DNA of 64,000 bases from Holzapfeliella floricola DSM 23037 = JCM 16512 (GCF_001436605.1 NZ_AYZL01000016.1:1-64000); one strand, 5' to 3'. Shown: positions 17,211 to 27,743, numbered from the stretch's first letter. Notes: a model not told the origin generated them from the letters alone. Numbers and translations are program-made.

Positions 17211-19031
17211 TTAGTTAACTAAATAATTTTTCAATCCGTTTATTTCACTAATATATATTACTAATTTTTCAGTAATAGAAGTAGACGTTTTTAATTCATT
17301 AACACTTTCTTTAACTTCCTTCAAGTTATCGGTTATTAATCCATCAACTCGATACAACATCATTAAGTTAATGTCTTCAATGTTGTTGATATCCCACGCA
17401 TAAACGTTCTTATGATTTTGATGCGCCTTAAGTACCATGTAACGATTTAACGTTGAAGACTCCATACTATAACCATCTACATTCAATGTTGGCATAAATA
17501 TATTGTAGGTCGTTATGTAATTAACATCAAATTTTGAATTGATTTTTTTAAGTTCAGTTACAACTTTTGCTGATAGCGAGTGAATTTTATGATGATGGAT
17601 TAAAACATTTTGCTGATACTTTTGGTTAAACACATTAACAACTTCGGTAGGATTATCTCCTTTATCCGTTTTAATTTCAATCAATAGTTTTTGATTGTTA
17701 ATATTGGCAGTTTGTAAATAATCATCAAAACTTGCTAAAGGAGCGCTTTGATTGTGTTCTGAGACTATTAATTGTTTTAATTGATCTAAAGTTAAATCAT
17801 GAACATGCGCATTTTTGCCTGTTAATGCAGACAGATTGTTATCATGCATCACAACAAATTGACGATCCTTTGTCATATGAATATCCATTTCAACATAATC
17901 AGGCTTTTCAGGAATTACATTCAAAAGTGCAGGAATCGTGTTTTGAACACCATTCTCTTTATCTAGTCCCCTATGAGAAATAATTGTTACATTATTAAAC
18001 CCCGGATTTTTCAGATAACCATAATTTGAATAAGTTACTCTTGCCGCAATTAATATGATAGCTAAGCCAATAAAAAATCGATAAATTCTTTTTTGATTTT
18101 TGATTTCGACATCATTTATATGATAATTGCTGTTTTTAGCAACTACTTGTTCTTTTTCTTCATATAGTTGAAGTAACACAATCATAACTGAAGCCGTTGA
18201 TAGGGTCGCCGTTACAACCTGTGTTAACTGAATTAATATAAGAAAAACCTGTCCTGATAAAAAGGCATATTGAGGTAATAAATGTTCGATAAAATATGAA
18301 ATTGTTATCCATACCGTCATTAGTAAAAAGTTTATAACGATAAACAGGCCTGCAGGTATTAAGATTCTAAACAAAATTTTCCAAAAGCTCTGTTGTGTCG
18401 CCTGTAAACAATTTCTAAGCATTTTTTTAGGACGGCGCCAGTTGAATGACATGATAGGCAAGAGCAAAATAAATCGCACTTCTATATAGATTAATAGGCC
18501 AGTTAATGCTACTAGAGTTACAGCAATGACCGGATTTTGCATAATAAATAACATAACAAATTGTGGGATTTTGACTTTACTTAATAAGGGTGATGAAAAA
18601 ATAAAATCTGAAAAAGGAATAATAACTAACGCATAAAATACAAAAAATGGTACTGTTTTGATATTTAAACTATGCAAACTATTTTTTACATCTTTAAATA
18701 AATTATCTAAATCAATTTGATTCAGGTGCACAATTTGACGAATACCATTTAATAAAATAGAAAATTGCAAAAAAACAATAAATAAAATCACTAATAACAG
18801 TATTAGCATAACGATGATAAATAGCAAATCATGTGAAATTACAGCCAAAATATTATCATACGCAATATAGTCAACTTCAAATAACTTAGCTAAAAAACTA
18901 GTTGCACCATTGGTAAAAGGAACAATAAGTCCTAACAAAATAATATCGACAACAATGTAAAGTAATACAATAATTGAAAAATTTTTCTTTAATTCTGCTA
19001 ATGTCTGTTTTACTGACTCAATAGTCGACAT
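17211..19031 (-). CDS. Membrane glycerophosphodiester phosphodiesterase
   Basis: The 606-residue protein has an N-terminal membrane domain with about seven to eight hydrophobic segments (about residues 1-335) and a C-terminal GDPD barrel (about 345-606). Catalytic features are visible: SHRGLDKENG with the HRG histidine, EMDIHMTKDRQFVVMHD with the metal-binding acidic residues and second histidine, and LLIEIK. The layout matches GDPDs with the glycerophosphoryl diester phosphodiesterase membrane domain, acting on glycerophosphodiesters from phospholipids or lipoteichoic acid. It is the gene downstream of the pst operon, separated by a terminator, which suggests a phosphate-salvage theme. Substrate is not determined by the sequence. 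Confidence 0.9.
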   Translation of the reverse strand: MSTIESVKQTLAELKKNFSIIVLLYIVVDIILLGLIVPFTNGATSFLAKLFEVDYIAYDNILAVISHDLLFIIVMLILLLVILFIVFLQFSILLNGIRQIVHLNQIDLDNLFKDVKNSLHSLNIKTVPFFVFYALVIIPFSDFIFSSPLLSKVKIPQFVMLFIMQNPVIAVTLVALTGLLIYIEVRFILLLPIMSFNWRRPKKMLRNCLQATQQSFWKILFRILIPAGLFIVINFLLMTVWITISYFIEHLLPQYAFLSGQVFLILIQLTQVVTATLSTASVMIVLLQLYEEKEQVVAKNSNYHINDVEIKNQKRIYRFFIGLAIILIAARVTYSNYGYLKNPGFNNVTIISHRGLDKENGVQNTIPALLNVIPEKPDYVEMDIHMTKDRQFVVMHDNNLSALTGKNAHVHDLTLDQLKQLIVSEHNQSAPLASFDDYLQTANINNQKLLIEIKTDKGDNPTEVVNVFNQKYQQNVLIHHHKIHSLSAKVVTELKKINSKFDVNYITTYNIFMPTLNVDGYSMESSTLNRYMVLKAHQNHKNVYAWDINNIEDINLMMLYRVDGLITDNLKEVKESVNELKTSTSITEKLVIYISEINGLKNYLVN

Positions 19032-19044
19032 TCAAATCCCCCCT

Positions 19045-19076
19045 AAACAAAAAAGCCGACATTTAATGTCAGCTTT
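19045..19076 (-). terminator. Terminator after phoU
   Basis: On the minus strand AAAAGCTGACAT and ATGTCGGCTTTT form an 11 to 12-bp stem with a three-base loop and a TTTTTTG tail. It overlaps the last bases of phoU and separates the pst operon from the glycerophosphodiesterase gene. Confidence 0.85.
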
Positions 19077-19759
19077 TAGTTATCTTGGCTATCATGTTTA
19101 ACATGGTTGTTTAATTCAATTAACTTACCTGTTTTTAGGTAAACAACCCACTCACAAATATTAGTTGCATAGTCACCGATACGCTCTAAATAACTTGTTA
19201 CTAACATGTAATAAGTATTTCCTAAAATAGTATCTGGATCTTTTTTCATCTCACTAATAATGTGCGCGTTAATTTTTTTAGCTTGCTTATCAATTAAAAT
19301 ATCTTGCTTTGAAATTTCACGAGCCCATTGATCATCTTGAACACGGTATGCTTCTAAAGCGTCAATTACAAGTTGAATCACCAAATCGGCAGTATGTGCA
19401 ATCTCATCTTCAATACCGTATACACGTGCTTCACCTTTGACCTTGATAGTTGCTTTAGCAATACTTACAGCATGGTCAGCCATACGTTCCAGATCAGAAC
19501 TAGCCTTCATAATTGTCACAATATTTCGCAAATCTGTTGTAACGGGCTGTTGTAGAGCAATCATTTCAAATGATTTTTTCTCCAAATCAACCTCAATACC
19601 ATTAATACTTGGATCAGTATCAATGACATATTGTGCTTGCTGTTTATCATGATCAATAAAAGATTTAACCGCACGGCCAATATTTTCACTGACTAATCGA
19701 CCCATACGACCAAAATTATCATGTAATTCATGTAATTCTTTTTCAAAATTTGATCTCAC
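19076..19759 (-). CDS. phoU: Phosphate signalling protein PhoU
   Basis: The 227-residue all-helical protein has two PhoU repeats with metal-binding motifs (for instance ERMADHAVSIAKA in the first and ERIGDYATNICEW in the second). PhoU links the Pst transporter to PhoR-type signalling and limits phosphate uptake. It is the last gene of pstS-C-A-B-B-phoU and ends at a terminator. No phoP/phoR two-component pair lies in the window. Confidence 0.96.
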   Translation of the reverse strand: MRSNFEKELHELHDNFGRMGRLVSENIGRAVKSFIDHDKQQAQYVIDTDPSINGIEVDLEKKSFEMIALQQPVTTDLRNIVTIMKASSDLERMADHAVSIAKATIKVKGEARVYGIEDEIAHTADLVIQLVIDALEAYRVQDDQWAREISKQDILIDKQAKKINAHIISEMKKDPDTILGNTYYMLVTSYLERIGDYATNICEWVVYLKTGKLIELNNHVKHDSQDN

Positions 19760-19782
19760 AATATTTCTCCTCCCTTATTATA

Positions 19783-20541
19783 TTAACCAAATCTACCAGA
19801 AATGTAATCATCTGTTTCTTTTTCAGACGGTGTCATAAAAATGTGTTTTGTCTTATTATATTCTACCAAATTACCATCCAAAAAGAACCCTGTTTTATCA
19901 GAAATTCTAGATGCTTGTCCCATGTTATGGGTCACGATAACAATCGTATACTCATCTTTTAGTGATAATAACATGTTTTCGATTTTCCCACTTGAGATAG
20001 GATCCAGTGCACTTGTCGGCTCATCTAATAAAATAACCTCTGGGTGAACTGCTAAAACACGTGCGATACAAACTCTTTGTTGTTGTCCACCTGATAGCGA
20101 TAGTGCACTTTCATGCAACTTGTCTTTCACATCATCCCACACAGCCGCAGCTTTTAAACTGTCTTCTACAATCTGATCAATTTCTTCTTTTGTATGCTTT
20201 TTTTCAAGTTTTAACCCATAGGCAACATTTTCATAAACAGAAAAAGGAAAAGGGTTGGGTTGTTGAAATACCATTCCAACACGCTTACGTAAATCTACTT
20301 TATTGGTTGTTGGGGCATAAATGTTTTTATCTTCAATATTTACTGATCCTGTAATAGTTACATTATCTTGAAAATCATTCATTCGATTTAATGAACGTAG
20401 CAAAGTCGATTTCCCACTCCCACTTGGACCGATTAAAGCCGTAATTTCATTGGGATAAAAATCCATTGAAATACCTTTTAGAACTTCTTTTTTGCCATAA
20501 AACAGATGTACATCTTTTGTTGAAATAATTGGTTTTGTCAT
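19783..20541 (-). CDS. pstB: Phosphate ABC transporter ATP-binding protein (second copy)
   Basis: The 252-residue ATPase has Walker [10 protein letters not shown] (near residue 39), signature LSGGQQQR and Walker [14 protein letters not shown]. It drives phosphate import through PstCA. This copy, distal in the operon, differs clearly from the pstB just upstream in sequence ([11 protein letters not shown] here, KITALIGASG there), so it is an old paralogue, not a recent duplication. Tandem pstB genes are common in Lactobacillales. Confidence 0.96.
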   Translation of the reverse strand: MTKPIISTKDVHLFYGKKEVLKGISMDFYPNEITALIGPSGSGKSTLLRSLNRMNDFQDNVTITGSVNIEDKNIYAPTTNKVDLRKRVGMVFQQPNPFPFSVYENVAYGLKLEKKHTKEEIDQIVEDSLKAAAVWDDVKDKLHESALSLSGGQQQRVCIARVLAVHPEVILLDEPTSALDPISSGKIENMLLSLKDEYTIVIVTHNMGQASRISDKTGFFLDGNLVEYNKTKHIFMTPSEKETDDYISGRFG

Positions 20542-20554
20542 TTGCTTTACCTAC

Positions 20555-21361
20555 CTATCCAAAGTGTCCTGATACATAATCTTCAGTTAATTTTACTTTT
20601 GGTCGAGTAAAAATCTTACGCGTTTCATCGTATTCGATAGCATTACCTAAGTGGAAAAAGGCTGTTCGATCACTAATACGAGCCGCTTGTTGCATATTAT
20701 GAGTAACAATAACAATAGTGTAATGTTTTTTAAGTTCCATCAAAGTTTCTTCAACCTTTGAAGCCGAAATTGGATCAAGAGCACTTGCAGGTTCATCAAG
20801 TAGTAAAATATCAGGCTTCATAGCAATCGCACGGGCAATGCATAGTCTTTGCTGTTGTCCTCCTGAAAGTGCCAGAGCACTCTTATGAAGATCATCTTTT
20901 ACTTGATCCCATAGAGCCGCCTGCTTTAACGAAGTTTCAACAATCTCATCTAATTGCTTTTTATTACGCAAGCCATGTCTTTTTAAAGCAAACGTAATAT
21001 TATCATAAATAGATTTAGAAAAAGGATTGGGTCTTTGAAATACCATGCCAATGTGTTTATGCATCTCATAGACATCAATATTATCGCGATTAATATCTAA
21101 GTCACGATAATAAATTTCACCAGTTACAGATGTATTAGCAATATTATCGTGCATACGATTTAGTGCTCTAAGATAAGTCGATTTACCTGAACCAGATGCA
21201 CCAATTAGAGCCGTGATTTTGTAACGTTCAAATTGTAAATCTACACCATGGATTGCTTCGTGGTCACCATAACTAACATGTAAATCTTTTGTAGAAAGCG
21301 CAATTTCATGCTTGTTTTCATCTAATTTTTGAATATTCTGAGTCAGTCTTTTTTCTGCCAT
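20555..21361 (-). CDS. pstB: Phosphate ABC transporter ATP-binding protein (first copy)
   Basis: The protein starts MAEKRLTQNIQKLDENKHE and has Walker A GASGSGKST, signature LSGGQQQR and Walker B ILLLDEPASALDP. An upstream ATG at 21382 would add seven residues (MLIKETL) and overlap pstA, but AAGGAG is well placed before the ATG at 21361, so I choose the 268-residue form. It has a longer N-terminus than the second copy. It lies between pstA and the other pstB. Confidence 0.96.
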   Translation of the reverse strand: MAEKRLTQNIQKLDENKHEIALSTKDLHVSYGDHEAIHGVDLQFERYKITALIGASGSGKSTYLRALNRMHDNIANTSVTGEIYYRDLDINRDNIDVYEMHKHIGMVFQRPNPFSKSIYDNITFALKRHGLRNKKQLDEIVETSLKQAALWDQVKDDLHKSALALSGGQQQRLCIARAIAMKPDILLLDEPASALDPISASKVEETLMELKKHYTIVIVTHNMQQAARISDRTAFFHLGNAIEYDETRKIFTRPKVKLTEDYVSGHFG

Positions 21362-21371
21362 AAGTGTCTCC

Positions 21372-22259
21372 TTAATTAGCACCTGTTAAACGTTTGTACA
21401 GTCTTCTACCCCAGCTTCTAGCGATTAAGTTGAAAATCAAAACAGCTAAAATTAGGATGGCTGAAGAGGCCGTAGATACAGCATTTAAATCGGGGATAAT
21501 CCCTTCACCATTTATTTTCCAAATGTGAACAGCTAATGTTTCAGCAGGTCTAAATGGATTCAGCGGACTATTAATATACAGTGGGTTCCAATTAGAAAAG
21601 TTTAGTGCTGGTGAACTCTGACCTGCAGTATAAATTAGCGCAGCAGCTTCACCAAATACACGTCCAGCACCTAAAATAATACCTGTAATCAAACTAGGTA
21701 ATGCTTCTGGAATAATTACACGAGTAACTGTTTCCCAACGTGATAATCCAAGCGCGTACCCTGCTTCACGTTGAGTGAAATGGATGGACTGAAGTGACTC
21801 TTCAACATTGCGCGTTAGAAGTGGTAAATTAAATAGGGTCAAAGATAATGCTCCTGAGATAATTGAAAAACCAATTTTAAATTGGATAACAAACACTAAA
21901 AAACCAAACAATCCAACAACAACTGAAGGCAATGAACTTAAAATTTCAATGGCAGTTCTAACAAAATCAGTTAGTTTATTTTTAGGTGCATACTCTGAAA
22001 GAAAAATCCCAGCCAGAATCGAAAGAGGAATCGAAATAATCATCGAAAGTACTAGCAAATAAAAGGAATTGAATAGTTGAGCTGCAATACCACCACCAGC
22101 TTCAAAGACTCGCGAAGGTGACACGATAAAAGACCAGCTAACATGAGGTAGTCCATTTATTAGAATATAAGCTAATAAAGCAACTAAGATCATAACAATA
22201 ATTACCGCCATTGCATAAATAACACCCGTTGCAATTTTATCAACACGTTTTGGACTCAT
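21372..22259 (-). CDS. pstA: Phosphate ABC transporter permease PstA
   Basis: The 295-residue membrane protein has about six hydrophobic segments and an ABC permease loop (EAGYALGLSRWETVTRVIIP) that contacts the ATPase. PstA and PstC form the phosphate channel. Its start overlaps the pstC stop by one base, showing translational coupling. Confidence 0.96.
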   Translation of the reverse strand: MSPKRVDKIATGVIYAMAVIIVMILVALLAYILINGLPHVSWSFIVSPSRVFEAGGGIAAQLFNSFYLLVLSMIISIPLSILAGIFLSEYAPKNKLTDFVRTAIEILSSLPSVVVGLFGFLVFVIQFKIGFSIISGALSLTLFNLPLLTRNVEESLQSIHFTQREAGYALGLSRWETVTRVIIPEALPSLITGIILGAGRVFGEAAALIYTAGQSSPALNFSNWNPLYINSPLNPFRPAETLAVHIWKINGEGIIPDLNAVSTASSAILILAVLIFNLIARSWGRRLYKRLTGAN

Positions 22260-23185
22260 TATTTAGTATTTCCTCCTTTATTACCAATCCATCTAATCAC
22301 TAAGTTAAAGATTAAGGACATCATCAATAAGATTAAAGCAAGGGACCAAAGAGCATTGTTACTCAACGTTCCCATTACCGAGTTCCCCATTCCCATCGTC
22401 AAAACACTAGTCAATGTTGAAGCTGGTGTTGTCAAACTATTAGGAACCGTAAAGGCGTTACCGATAACCATTTGAACAGCCAAAGCTTCACCAAAAGCAC
22501 GCGCCATTCCGAACACAATTGCTGTTAAGATTCCAGGCATTGCAGAACGCAAGATTACTTTATAAATTGTTTGCCATCTTGTAGCAGCTAGTGCATAAGA
22601 AGCTTCACGATAGTGTCTAGGAACTGAACGCAATGAATCAACGGTCATCGACGTCACGGTTGGCAAAATCATAACAAATAATACGAAAGTTCCTGCTAAA
22701 ATACCAAACCCAGTTCCACCAAAAATAGATCTGACAAATGGCACTACAACAGATAGTCCAATAAATCCGTACACAACAGATGGGATACCAACTAGTAACT
22801 CAATAACAGGTTGTAAAATTTTAGTTCCTTTTTTACCAGCAACTTCTGTCATAAAAATTGCGGCTGCAATTGCAAATGGTGTTGCAATAATTGCTGCTAA
22901 AATCGTAACAAAAAACGATCCCAAAATCATAGGCAATGCCCCTACAAGCGGCTTACCATCAGCACCTTTTGAACCTGGGTTCCAAGTACTACCAGTTAAG
23001 AAGTCCCAAAAATTAACACCATTTTGTGTAAATGTAGAAATTCCTTTTGAGGCTACAAAATAAAAAATTGCTGCAACAACAGCTACAATAACAGCAATTG
23101 CTAAAAATGATATTGTTTTTCCAAAAGTTTCACGTTTAGCAGCCTTAGACTTTTTCAGCATACTTTCTCTAATTGGATCATTCAT
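22259..23185 (-). CDS. pstC: Phosphate ABC transporter permease PstC
   Basis: The 308-residue permease has six predicted membrane helices and the loop EASYALAATRWQTIYKVILR. A basic N-terminal tail (residues 1-20, KKSKAAKRE) faces the cytoplasm. It follows pstS by 12 bases and overlaps pstA. The order pstS-C-A-B-B-phoU is canonical. Confidence 0.96.
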   Translation of the reverse strand: MNDPIRESMLKKSKAAKRETFGKTISFLAIAVIVAVVAAIFYFVASKGISTFTQNGVNFWDFLTGSTWNPGSKGADGKPLVGALPMILGSFFVTILAAIIATPFAIAAAIFMTEVAGKKGTKILQPVIELLVGIPSVVYGFIGLSVVVPFVRSIFGGTGFGILAGTFVLFVMILPTVTSMTVDSLRSVPRHYREASYALAATRWQTIYKVILRSAMPGILTAIVFGMARAFGEALAVQMVIGNAFTVPNSLTTPASTLTSVLTMGMGNSVMGTLSNNALWSLALILLMMSLIFNLVIRWIGNKGGNTK

Positions 23186-23197
23186 AAATCACACCTC

Positions 23198-24058
23198 TTA
23201 TTCAATTGACTTGACTTGACCATCTAGGGTTTTTTCAACTTTCATATCTTTAATTGCAATATATCCCATTTTGTTCACGATATTATCTTGAACGTCATCA
23301 GATAAAATAAAATTCAAGAACTCATGCACACGTTCTTTTTGCATATCTTTTCTAATATACATATGCTCATATGCCCAAATTTTCCAACTATTATCAACGA
23401 CTGTGTCGTGGCTTAAAACAACCCCATCAACAGCTGGTGTTTTTACGGAATCGTTGATGTAACTATAGGATGAATAGCTGATAGTTCCTGGTGTAGTTGC
23501 AACAATTTGTCGAACCATACCACTTGAATCTTGCTCTTGAGCTTTGATAGCTTTTTCACCATTTTTGAAAACTGCACTTTCAAAAACTACACGAGTCCCA
23601 CTACCCTGAGCCCTATTGATTACAGTTATCGGTAAATCTTGACCACCAACATCTTTCCAGTTAGTTATTTTTCCTGAAAAAATATCGCTTAACTGTTGTA
23701 ATGTTAAATTGGAAACTTTTAAGTCAGGATTTATGATTGGCGTAATCCCAACAACTGCTACACGGTTATCAGTGAGTTGTGAGGCATCAATCCCGGATTT
23801 TTCTTCGGCATATAAATCAGAATTACCAATATCAACAGCACCGCCTTGAACTTGTGCAAGGCCCGTTCCAGTTCCGCCCCCTTGAACATTAACGTACAAA
23901 TCTGGATGGATTTTTGAGAAGCTTTCCCCTGCAGATTCAACTAATGGTTGCAGTGCAGAAGAACCAACGACATTCATAACTTCACCTTTAATTTGACAAC
24001 CCGTTGCTATTAACATTGTTGCCATTAGTGTTAAGAGTCCTAATATTTTTTTCTTCAT
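23198..24058 (-). CDS. pstS: Phosphate-binding lipoprotein PstS
   Basis: The 286-residue protein has a lipoprotein signal peptide with lipobox LIATGC; Cys21 would be lipidated by Lgt, also in this window. Phosphate-binding elements VVGSSALQPL near the N-terminus and NRAQGSGTR around residue 140 are present. It captures phosphate outside the membrane and passes it to PstCA. It follows prfB by 19 bases with an AGGAG site. I see no clear Pho box or promoter in that short gap, so transcription may begin inside prfB or be shared with it. Confidence 0.96.
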   Translation of the reverse strand: MKKKILGLLTLMATMLIATGCQIKGEVMNVVGSSALQPLVESAGESFSKIHPDLYVNVQGGGTGTGLAQVQGGAVDIGNSDLYAEEKSGIDASQLTDNRVAVVGITPIINPDLKVSNLTLQQLSDIFSGKITNWKDVGGQDLPITVINRAQGSGTRVVFESAVFKNGEKAIKAQEQDSSGMVRQIVATTPGTISYSSYSYINDSVKTPAVDGVVLSHDTVVDNSWKIWAYEHMYIRKDMQKERVHEFLNFILSDDVQDNIVNKMGYIAIKDMKVEKTLDGQVKSIE

Positions 24059-24077
24059 ACCTAATCTCCTGAGAGTT

Positions 24078-25194
24078 TTAATTATTATCTTGATGGCTTA
24101 AATGCCATTGTAAATAAGCATACATAAATGAATCAAGATTTCCGAGCATAACACTTTGACCGTTACCAACTTCATGTTGAGTACGATGATCTTTAACCAT
24201 CGTATAAGGGTGAAACACATACGATCTAATCTGTGAACCCCAACCTATTTCCAACTGTTCACCTTTGATGGCTGCTTTTTCTTGCTCCTGCTTTTCTTTT
24301 TCTAACTGAAAAAGTTTAGCTTTCAACATTTTCATAGCTGTTTCTTTATTTTGCAGCTGTGACCTTTGAGCTTGTGAACTGGTCACAAAGCCTGTTGGCA
24401 AATGGGTAATCCGGACAGCAGATGACGTTTTATTAATATGCTGACCTCCTGCACCGCTAGCACGAAAAACATCAATTCGCAAATCATCATCGTTAACAGT
24501 GATATCAATTGAATGATCGATATCAGGCATCACTTCAACAGAAGCAAAAGATGTATGGCGACGATTTGCTGAGTCAAAGGGCGATATTCGAACTAATCGA
24601 TGCACTCCATGTTCTGATTTTAACATACCATAAGCATTATCACCTTTAATCAAAAGACTAACGCTTTTAATACCAGCTTCTTCTCCGGCTTGGTAATCAT
24701 TAAATTCGACAGAAAAATGATGCTTATCTGCCCATTTTTGGTACATTCGTAGTAACATAGCTCCCCAGTCTTGTGATTCTGTTCCACCAGCACCTGGATG
24801 AATTTCAAGTAGCGCATTCTTTGAATCATGCTCGTCTGAAAGTAGCAAACTCAATTCATAGTTTTGCATTTTTTCTTTTAATAATTCAAGTGAATTTTCT
24901 AGTTCAATTGTAAGCTCAGCATCATCTGTTTCCTGTATAAGTTCAAATGATACTTTTGCATCATCTAGCTCTTGAATTAATGACAACAGATTATCATATT
25001 TTTTCTTCATTAAATTTGTTTCATCAATTACTTTTTGAGCGGTTTGATGATTATTCCAAAAGTCATTTTGACTCATTTGATGTTCGTTTAAGGCTATTGA
25101 CTCGGCTAGACTATCTAAGTCAAAGAGACCCCCTGAATTGCGTTACTTTTTGATCTAGTTTGGATAATATTCTGTTAATTTCATTATTTTCCAC
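24078..25194 (-). CDS. prfB: Peptide chain release factor 2 (programmed +1 frameshift)
   Basis: RF2 recognises UGA and UAA stop codons. The gene is in two frames: 24 codons from a GTG at 25194 up to CTT at 25125-25123, then an in-frame TGA at 25122-25120, then, after a +1 shift that skips the T at 25122, a 347-codon frame to 24078. The joined product has 371 residues. Recognition motif SPF lies in VRISPFDSANRR and the catalytic GGQ in GAGGQHINKTSS. An in-frame ATG at 25212 is possible, but it lies in the tail of the secA terminator, whereas AGAGGAA precedes the GTG. The N-terminal part would be lost if the gene were called only from the ATG at 25076. Confidence 0.95.
25119..25134 (-). other. 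Programmed +1 frameshift site of prfB
   Basis: On the minus strand AGGGGG, TCT, CTTTGAC stand in the classical order: a Shine-Dalgarno-like hexamer three bases before the slippery CTT, then the UGA stop followed by C. This is the autoregulatory frameshift signal known from most bacterial prfB genes: low RF2 lets the ribosome slip and make more RF2. Confidence 0.95.
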
Positions 25195-25215
25195 AAGGAC
25201 ACTTTTCCTCTCCAT

Positions 25216-25244
25216 CAAAAAGCAGGTCGTATGTAACGGCCTGC
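25216..25244 (-). terminator. Terminator after secA
   Basis: On the minus strand GCAGGCCG and CGACCTGC form an 8-bp stem with one mismatch (arms 25244-25237 and 25229-25222), followed by TTTTT. It lies between secA and the ribosome-binding site of prfB. Partial read-through or an internal promoter must feed prfB. Confidence 0.7.
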
Positions 25245-25251
25245 ATATTTA

Positions 25252-27618
25252 TTAACGACGCATGTTTTGACGAATTTCTGCTTTCATAAACAATCTTGTC
25301 ACATCGTATTCGATGTTTCCAATCATTTCCTCAAACATTTTAAATCCTTCTTCTTGATACTCAACTAATGGATTTAGTTGACCATAACCACGTAATCCAA
25401 TTGACTGACGTAGTTGTTCCATGGCGTCGATGTGGTCTGTCCAGCGATCATCTACTACACGTAATATGACGACTTTTTCAAATTCTAAGAATTGCTGTGG
25501 ATCTGGTAAATCTTGTGCTTTTTGTTTGTAAGATTCATCTGCTAACTCACGTAAACTATTTTGAACATCCTGTGCGTCTTTTGATTTCGAAAAATCAAGT
25601 TGATTTACAACTTCTTCTGAAGCTAATGAACTGATAGCAAAATCTTTTAATGCATCCGTGTTCCAATCACTGATATTACCTTGAGTGTACAGGTTAACTT
25701 GTTGTTCAATTGTTCTATAAACCATAGGCATAAGAATTGGTTTCAAGTCAATTCTTTCTTCGATAACTTGCATTCTTTGACTGTAAATAACTTCACGTTG
25801 TTCACGTAAAACATCATCATATTGTAGGGTCTGTTTACGTGTATCATAATTGTTACCCTCAACACGTTTTTGTGCAACCTCAACTTGACGCGTTAAAAGA
25901 CGACTTTCGATTACTTTATCTTCATCGTCTCCTGAAATACGATCTAAAAATGCTTTCACACGTTCAGAACCAAAGCGCTTCATTAAGTCATCTTCAAATG
26001 ATAAATAAAAGCGAGTTTCACCAGGATCACCTTGACGACCAGAACGTCCACGAAGTTGATTATCAATACGACGTGATTCATGTCTTTCAGTCCCAATAAC
26101 TGCTAACCCGCCAACTTCTTTAACACCAGGTCCTAATTTAATATCAGTACCACGTCCAGCCATGTTAGTAGCAATTGTTACAGCACCACGTTGCCCTGCA
26201 TTTGTAATGATTTCTGCTTCTCTAAAATGGTTTTTAGCATTTAAAACAGCGTGAGGAATGTTTTCATGAGCTAACATATTAGATAATAATTCTGATGACT
26301 CAACTGCAACTGTTCCGACTAATACAGGCTGACCTTTTTGATGACGAGCTTTAATGTCTTTCACAACAGCTGAAAACTTACTTTCTAGTGTTGGGAAAAG
26401 CAAATCAGGTAAGTCATTTCTTTGAACCTCACGGTTAGTTGGAATAGTAATGACTTGCATATTATAAATTTCTCTGAACTCTTCTTGTTCAGTTTTAGCA
26501 GTCCCCGTCATACCAGATAATTTAGAATACATTCTAAATAAATTTTGATAGGTAATGTTGGCCATTGTTTTTGATTCATTTTCGATTTTGACATTTTCTT
26601 TAGCTTCAATAGCTTGGTGAAGACCATCAGAGTAGCGACGACCTTCCATTACACGACCAGTGAACTGATCAACAATCATAACTTTACCATCATCAACCAC
26701 ATAATCAATATCATGTAGCATTGTGAAATTAGCTCTTAGCGCTTGATCAATATGGTGATTCAATACTGTATTTTCAATGTCGTATAGATTATTTAAGTGA
26801 AATGTTTCTTCTGCTTTACGAATACCATCTTCGGTCAAACTAATTGTTTTAGTTGGCCAGTCGATAGTATAGTCATCTTCTTCTTTAAGAGTTTTGACAA
26901 ATTTATCAGCACGAACATAATTTACTGTAGCATTTTCGACAGGACCTGAAATAATCAACGGTGTTCTTGCTTCATCAATTAAAACAGAATCGACCTCATC
27001 AACCACAGCAAAATTCAATGGACGTTGCACACGTTGTTCTTTATAAACAACCATATTGTCACGCAAGTAGTCAAAACCTAGTTCACTATTAGTTGAATAA
27101 GTAATATCTGCATTATAAGCTTCACGCTTTTCATCTGAAGACATTTGGTTAAGATTCAATCCAACTGTTAGACCTACCCACTTATACAGTTCACCCATTT
27201 CTGTAGCATCACGTGAAGACAAGTATTCATTAACTGTTACAACATGAACACCCTTTCCACTCAATGCGTTTAGGTAAACCGGCATTGTAGCTGTCAGTGT
27301 TTTCCCTTCACCGGTCCTCATTTCTGAAATGTTACCTTCATGTAAAGAAATACCACCCATAATTTGAACATGGTATGGATAAAGTCCTAGAACACGTTTT
27401 GCAGCTTCACGAACTGTTGCAAAAGCCTCAGGTAGAATGTCATCTAAAGTCTTCCCTGATTCTAGACGTTGCTTTAGTTCTGGTGTTTTTTGTTGTAATT
27501 CTTCGTCAGATAAAGCCTCAAATTCTTTGCTAAGCGCATCAACTTGATCTGCTATCTTGCTAATACGTTTGACTTCATGGTTATCATTTTCAATCCAACG
27601 CTTTAAAATATTTGCCAT
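25252..27618 (-). CDS. secA: Preprotein translocase ATPase SecA
   Basis: The 788-residue motor shows Walker A RTGEGKT at 101-107, Walker [15 protein letters not shown], the DEAD-like motifs, and [10 protein letters not shown] of the second nucleotide-binding domain. It pushes preproteins through SecYEG; YajC of the same system is encoded at 55538. The protein ends AEIRQNMRR and lacks the C-terminal Cys-rich zinc tail of longer SecA proteins, as is usual in lactobacilli. It lies next to prfB as in most Firmicutes, but hpf, usually found between comFC and secA, is absent. Confidence 0.98.
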   Translation of the reverse strand: MANILKRWIENDNHEVKRISKIADQVDALSKEFEALSDEELQQKTPELKQRLESGKTLDDILPEAFATVREAAKRVLGLYPYHVQIMGGISLHEGNISEMRTGEGKTLTATMPVYLNALSGKGVHVVTVNEYLSSRDATEMGELYKWVGLTVGLNLNQMSSDEKREAYNADITYSTNSELGFDYLRDNMVVYKEQRVQRPLNFAVVDEVDSVLIDEARTPLIISGPVENATVNYVRADKFVKTLKEEDDYTIDWPTKTISLTEDGIRKAEETFHLNNLYDIENTVLNHHIDQALRANFTMLHDIDYVVDDGKVMIVDQFTGRVMEGRRYSDGLHQAIEAKENVKIENESKTMANITYQNLFRMYSKLSGMTGTAKTEQEEFREIYNMQVITIPTNREVQRNDLPDLLFPTLESKFSAVVKDIKARHQKGQPVLVGTVAVESSELLSNMLAHENIPHAVLNAKNHFREAEIITNAGQRGAVTIATNMAGRGTDIKLGPGVKEVGGLAVIGTERHESRRIDNQLRGRSGRQGDPGETRFYLSFEDDLMKRFGSERVKAFLDRISGDDEDKVIESRLLTRQVEVAQKRVEGNNYDTRKQTLQYDDVLREQREVIYSQRMQVIEERIDLKPILMPMVYRTIEQQVNLYTQGNISDWNTDALKDFAISSLASEEVVNQLDFSKSKDAQDVQNSLRELADESYKQKAQDLPDPQQFLEFEKVVILRVVDDRWTDHIDAMEQLRQSIGLRGYGQLNPLVEYQEEGFKMFEEMIGNIEYDVTRLFMKAEIRQNMRR

Positions 27619-27743
27619 ATATAAATTCCCTCAATTATGTTTTGATAATTAATACTTCTAACTCTTCCGATAACATTTTATCATTTATAGTAAAAAAATT
27701 AAATTGTATAACGATTAAATTGTAGCAATTTTACAGAATTAAG

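Noticed and set aside
19783-21361. Recent tandem duplication of pstB
   Set aside because: The two products differ throughout, including the N-terminal extension and residues around Walker A; tandem divergent pstB genes are common in Lactobacillales.
25077-25194. Frameshift mutation making prfB a pseudogene
   Set aside because: The in-frame TGA sits in the canonical programmed frameshift context and the downstream frame is complete with SPF and GGQ motifs.
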